Of a DNA stretch of 64,000 nucleotides, positions 62,001 through 64,000 are shown one piece after another (the stretch's first letter is position 1; each line of letters starts with the position of its first letter). The translations under genes and the position numbers were made by a program. The notes below the pieces were generated by a model, which saw only the letters and a program-made list of their open reading frames with translations, was not told where the DNA came from and searched no databases. The DNA is taken from contig NC_082600.1 in NCBI RefSeq assembly GCF_030936135.1, forward strand, positions 27,349,943-27,413,942, written 5' to 3'. This DNA is from Gavia stellata. Taxonomy: Eukaryota; Chordata; Aves; Gaviiformes; Gaviidae.

Positions 62001-63212
62001 ATACCTCCATCTCTGCACTAAAAAACCACTTTTTAAACTGCACCTAAAGCCCCAGCTGTAGCAGGGTAAATCCTACAAGCTGGCCAGGTAACCCGCATAG
62101 TCTAGCAACAAGCAGCAGAATCCCCACTTCACAGTAAGCTGAAGAGATGTTCCTGGCTCTCCATTTTCCTCCCTGCCTCCTGCCACATTTTCTTACTCTG
62201 TCCAAAAGCATGTGGTATAAGACTTTTCAGACAGTAATCCCTTTGGGAAGGCTTGCCTGGGCCCCTGCTCTTGCTCATCACCCAGCCCCTCTGTTTGCAG
62301 CTCTGGTAATTAACTTGTAAACGAAGTTCTAGCACATGGACTGAAAATGGGCCATAGAAAAAGGGCAATGAAAACACTCCATTACAGAAAGGGCCAAATT
62401 GAACAACTGTTAATTGAAAAATGGAAATGAATATGAATTTAGATCAACTAAACAAGCATGTTATTGAAGAGGCAGCAAAGTGGATGAACTCCTCACATAC
62501 CAATTAAAGACATGGAGGCAGAGATGCACCATACGCCATGCAAAACACTCATAATAATATTCTCACCACGCCAGTAAGTTTGATTAGTTTTATTACTCTC
62601 ACTTGTACACTTCCTACATTTCTAAAAGCATAGGGGAAGTTAATGACACTTATCTGGTATCACACTGCCGTGGCTTGCCCCGGTGCTCAGGAATTATTGG
62701 CAAAGGGAGCCAGCACTAGCTGCTCAGCTCTATTTCATGACTAAATTCTTGCAGGGTTTTTAAAAAAAAAATTAAGATATTGAAATGGTTGGCTCACACA
62801 GCAGCAACACTTTCAGCTTCTCCATCACCTTGGTAATCTACCTCCAACCACCCTAATTGCTCTGGTCATTTCCCTCCAGCTACATGATCTCCATGCAACG
62901 TGATGTATAGAGATACAGGTGGGAACCCACTGGCACTGTGCCTTGTGCTGGTCTTTCTCTCTTCTAAGTGTGAGAGTAACCCAAAGTTTTAGCAAGAATA
63001 GACAGGTCCTCACTTATTGACAGTAACTGTGACAAGCACAAGCTTAGAAAAACCACCACCACCACGTTCTGCAGCACTAAGAAATCCCTTGGCAGCCATT
63101 TCAGACAGATTCAGGAAAGGTCAGCAACTTCATGGAGCAATCATCCCCCTTCCACACTTACACCATGGGATTAGGACTACAATTCAATGCTCTGCAGCAA
63201 GCAGGAAAAGCT

Positions 63213-63239
63213 GGGGGGGGCGGGGGGGGTGGGGTGGGG
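63213..63239 (+). repeat. G-quadruplex-prone G tract
   Basis: G runs of 8, 8, 4 and 4 are separated by single C or T bases over 27 bases. This satisfies the classical four-run quadruplex pattern. It lies deep in the VSX2 intron. Confidence 0.8.
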
Positions 63240-64000
63240 AGAGAAGCCAGGGCTGCTAAAGCTGCATAAAGCCAATTTTTCCTTCACACTTTCTATCATG
63301 TTTCTTGAGGGCACTCCGTGGGTTCACTCCTGCTCAGTGCAATACAGGTTCCTCAGGCCTTTCCAGACTATATTCACCTCTACACATGGAACATCTTTGC
63401 AAAACTGAAGCAAGGTAAGCCTCTTGTTCTGGAAAAATACTCTTGGTACAAATGCTTTACTCCAAATGACCACCCCTCCTGATTCCTCCATCCCTATTCA
63501 ACTCCTAAGGGCTATACAGTGATACTGAAATGTGTTAATCTGATAGCAGCTAAACCAATACATTTTCAATTAAAGTTTTAGTTGGCTTTGTTTTGTTTTT
63601 AGCCAAAATTGACCTCTTAGCTGCCTGACAAAGCTTGCTGGATACACAGACATTCCCCACTCCTCACACATGGCACTAGCATCTCCTTGGGATTCCTTTT
63701 GCTTACATGAGCAATTTTATTTGTCCCAAAATTCTTCATCCATGTAATTACCATACAATCATTTAACAACAAGAACTGACAAGTTTTAGCACTTTTATTC
63801 TCTTTTTTAATGGATTAGTTCCCTTAAAAGGTGAATGTAGTGTCCCCACAATGGCTGTCAGGATCTTATGTTTTGGACATACTGAACTGATTAATCGATT
63901 TGTTTCATCAGTAGGAGACATACTGTAATGACAAACATACACAGTCATTTCAATAATCCCAAATTAAACTGTTACTGAACTTTAATATTGTAGATACCAG

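Larger units (their letters stand above)
50723..64000 (-). other. VSX2: VSX2 intron 3 (running off the right edge)
   Basis: The acceptor CTGCCCCAG at 50723-50731 opens exon 4. I searched the remaining 13 kb on the minus strand for the exon encoding the FTSYQLEELE to LPEDRIQ part of the homeodomain and did not find it. The intron is therefore over 13 kb, or the exon lies in sequence I misread. No nested gene is supported. The first 1.3 kb is rich in TAATTA cores; the rest becomes AT-richer from about 53.3 kb. Confidence 0.6.

Overview
The window is vertebrate nuclear DNA, most likely from a bird (or another archosaur). The genes are split into short exons with canonical GT/AG junctions. CpG islands mark two promoters, there is a degraded CR1 LINE 3' end, and the gene order matches the conserved VSX2 - ABCD4 - VRTN block (human 14q24.3). 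No bacterial, plasmid, phage or CRISPR content is seen.

Layout, left to right. 1-3.65 kb is intergenic, downstream of VRTN. 3.65-10.4 kb holds VRTN (minus strand): one intact 675-codon coding exon, a 3.5 kb intron, and a CpG-island non-coding first exon with its donor at 10200. 10.65-18.4 kb is intergenic between two divergent promoters. 18.4-34.6 kb holds ABCD4 (plus strand), rebuilt here as 19 exons that splice in frame to a 620-residue lysosomal cobalamin transporter. 35.0-45.6 kb holds an ACSS1-type (mitochondrial acetyl-CoA synthetase) gene on the minus strand, tail-to-tail with ABCD4, and clearly a pseudogene. 47.7-64 kb holds the 3' part of VSX2 (minus strand): exons 4 and 5, a 1.4 kb 3' UTR, and more than 13 kb of intron running off the right edge.

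The most interesting item is the broken ACSS gene. It keeps recognisable pieces of 12 of the 14 exons expected from human ACSS1. It carries an in-frame stop in exon 3, two single-base frameshifts, no trace of two central exons, a lost splice donor and eroded active-site motifs. Its place and orientation directly downstream of VSX2 mirror ACSS1 downstream of VSX1 on human chromosome 20p11, where ENTPD6 and SYNDIG1 also sit, matching ENTPD5 and SYNDIG1L of the VSX2 block. I therefore read it as the VSX2-side whole-genome-duplication partner (ohnologue) of ACSS1, dying in this lineage.

Second is the architecture of VRTN. Its N-terminal half looks like an OTU-protease fold lacking its catalytic Cys and His, followed by five spaced copies of a helix-turn-helix-like motif (S-R-S-T-Y-Y-x-W-K). 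This suggests descent from a mobile-element protein.

The genes are independent transcription units. VRTN is a vertebral-number and somite regulator, ABCD4 exports vitamin B12 from lysosomes, and VSX2 is the retinal progenitor and bipolar-cell homeobox factor. Smaller regulatory observations include twin CTCF-like motifs and a MORE-type palindrome at the ABCD4 promoter, paired Pumilio elements in the VSX2 3' UTR, and clusters of homeodomain sites.
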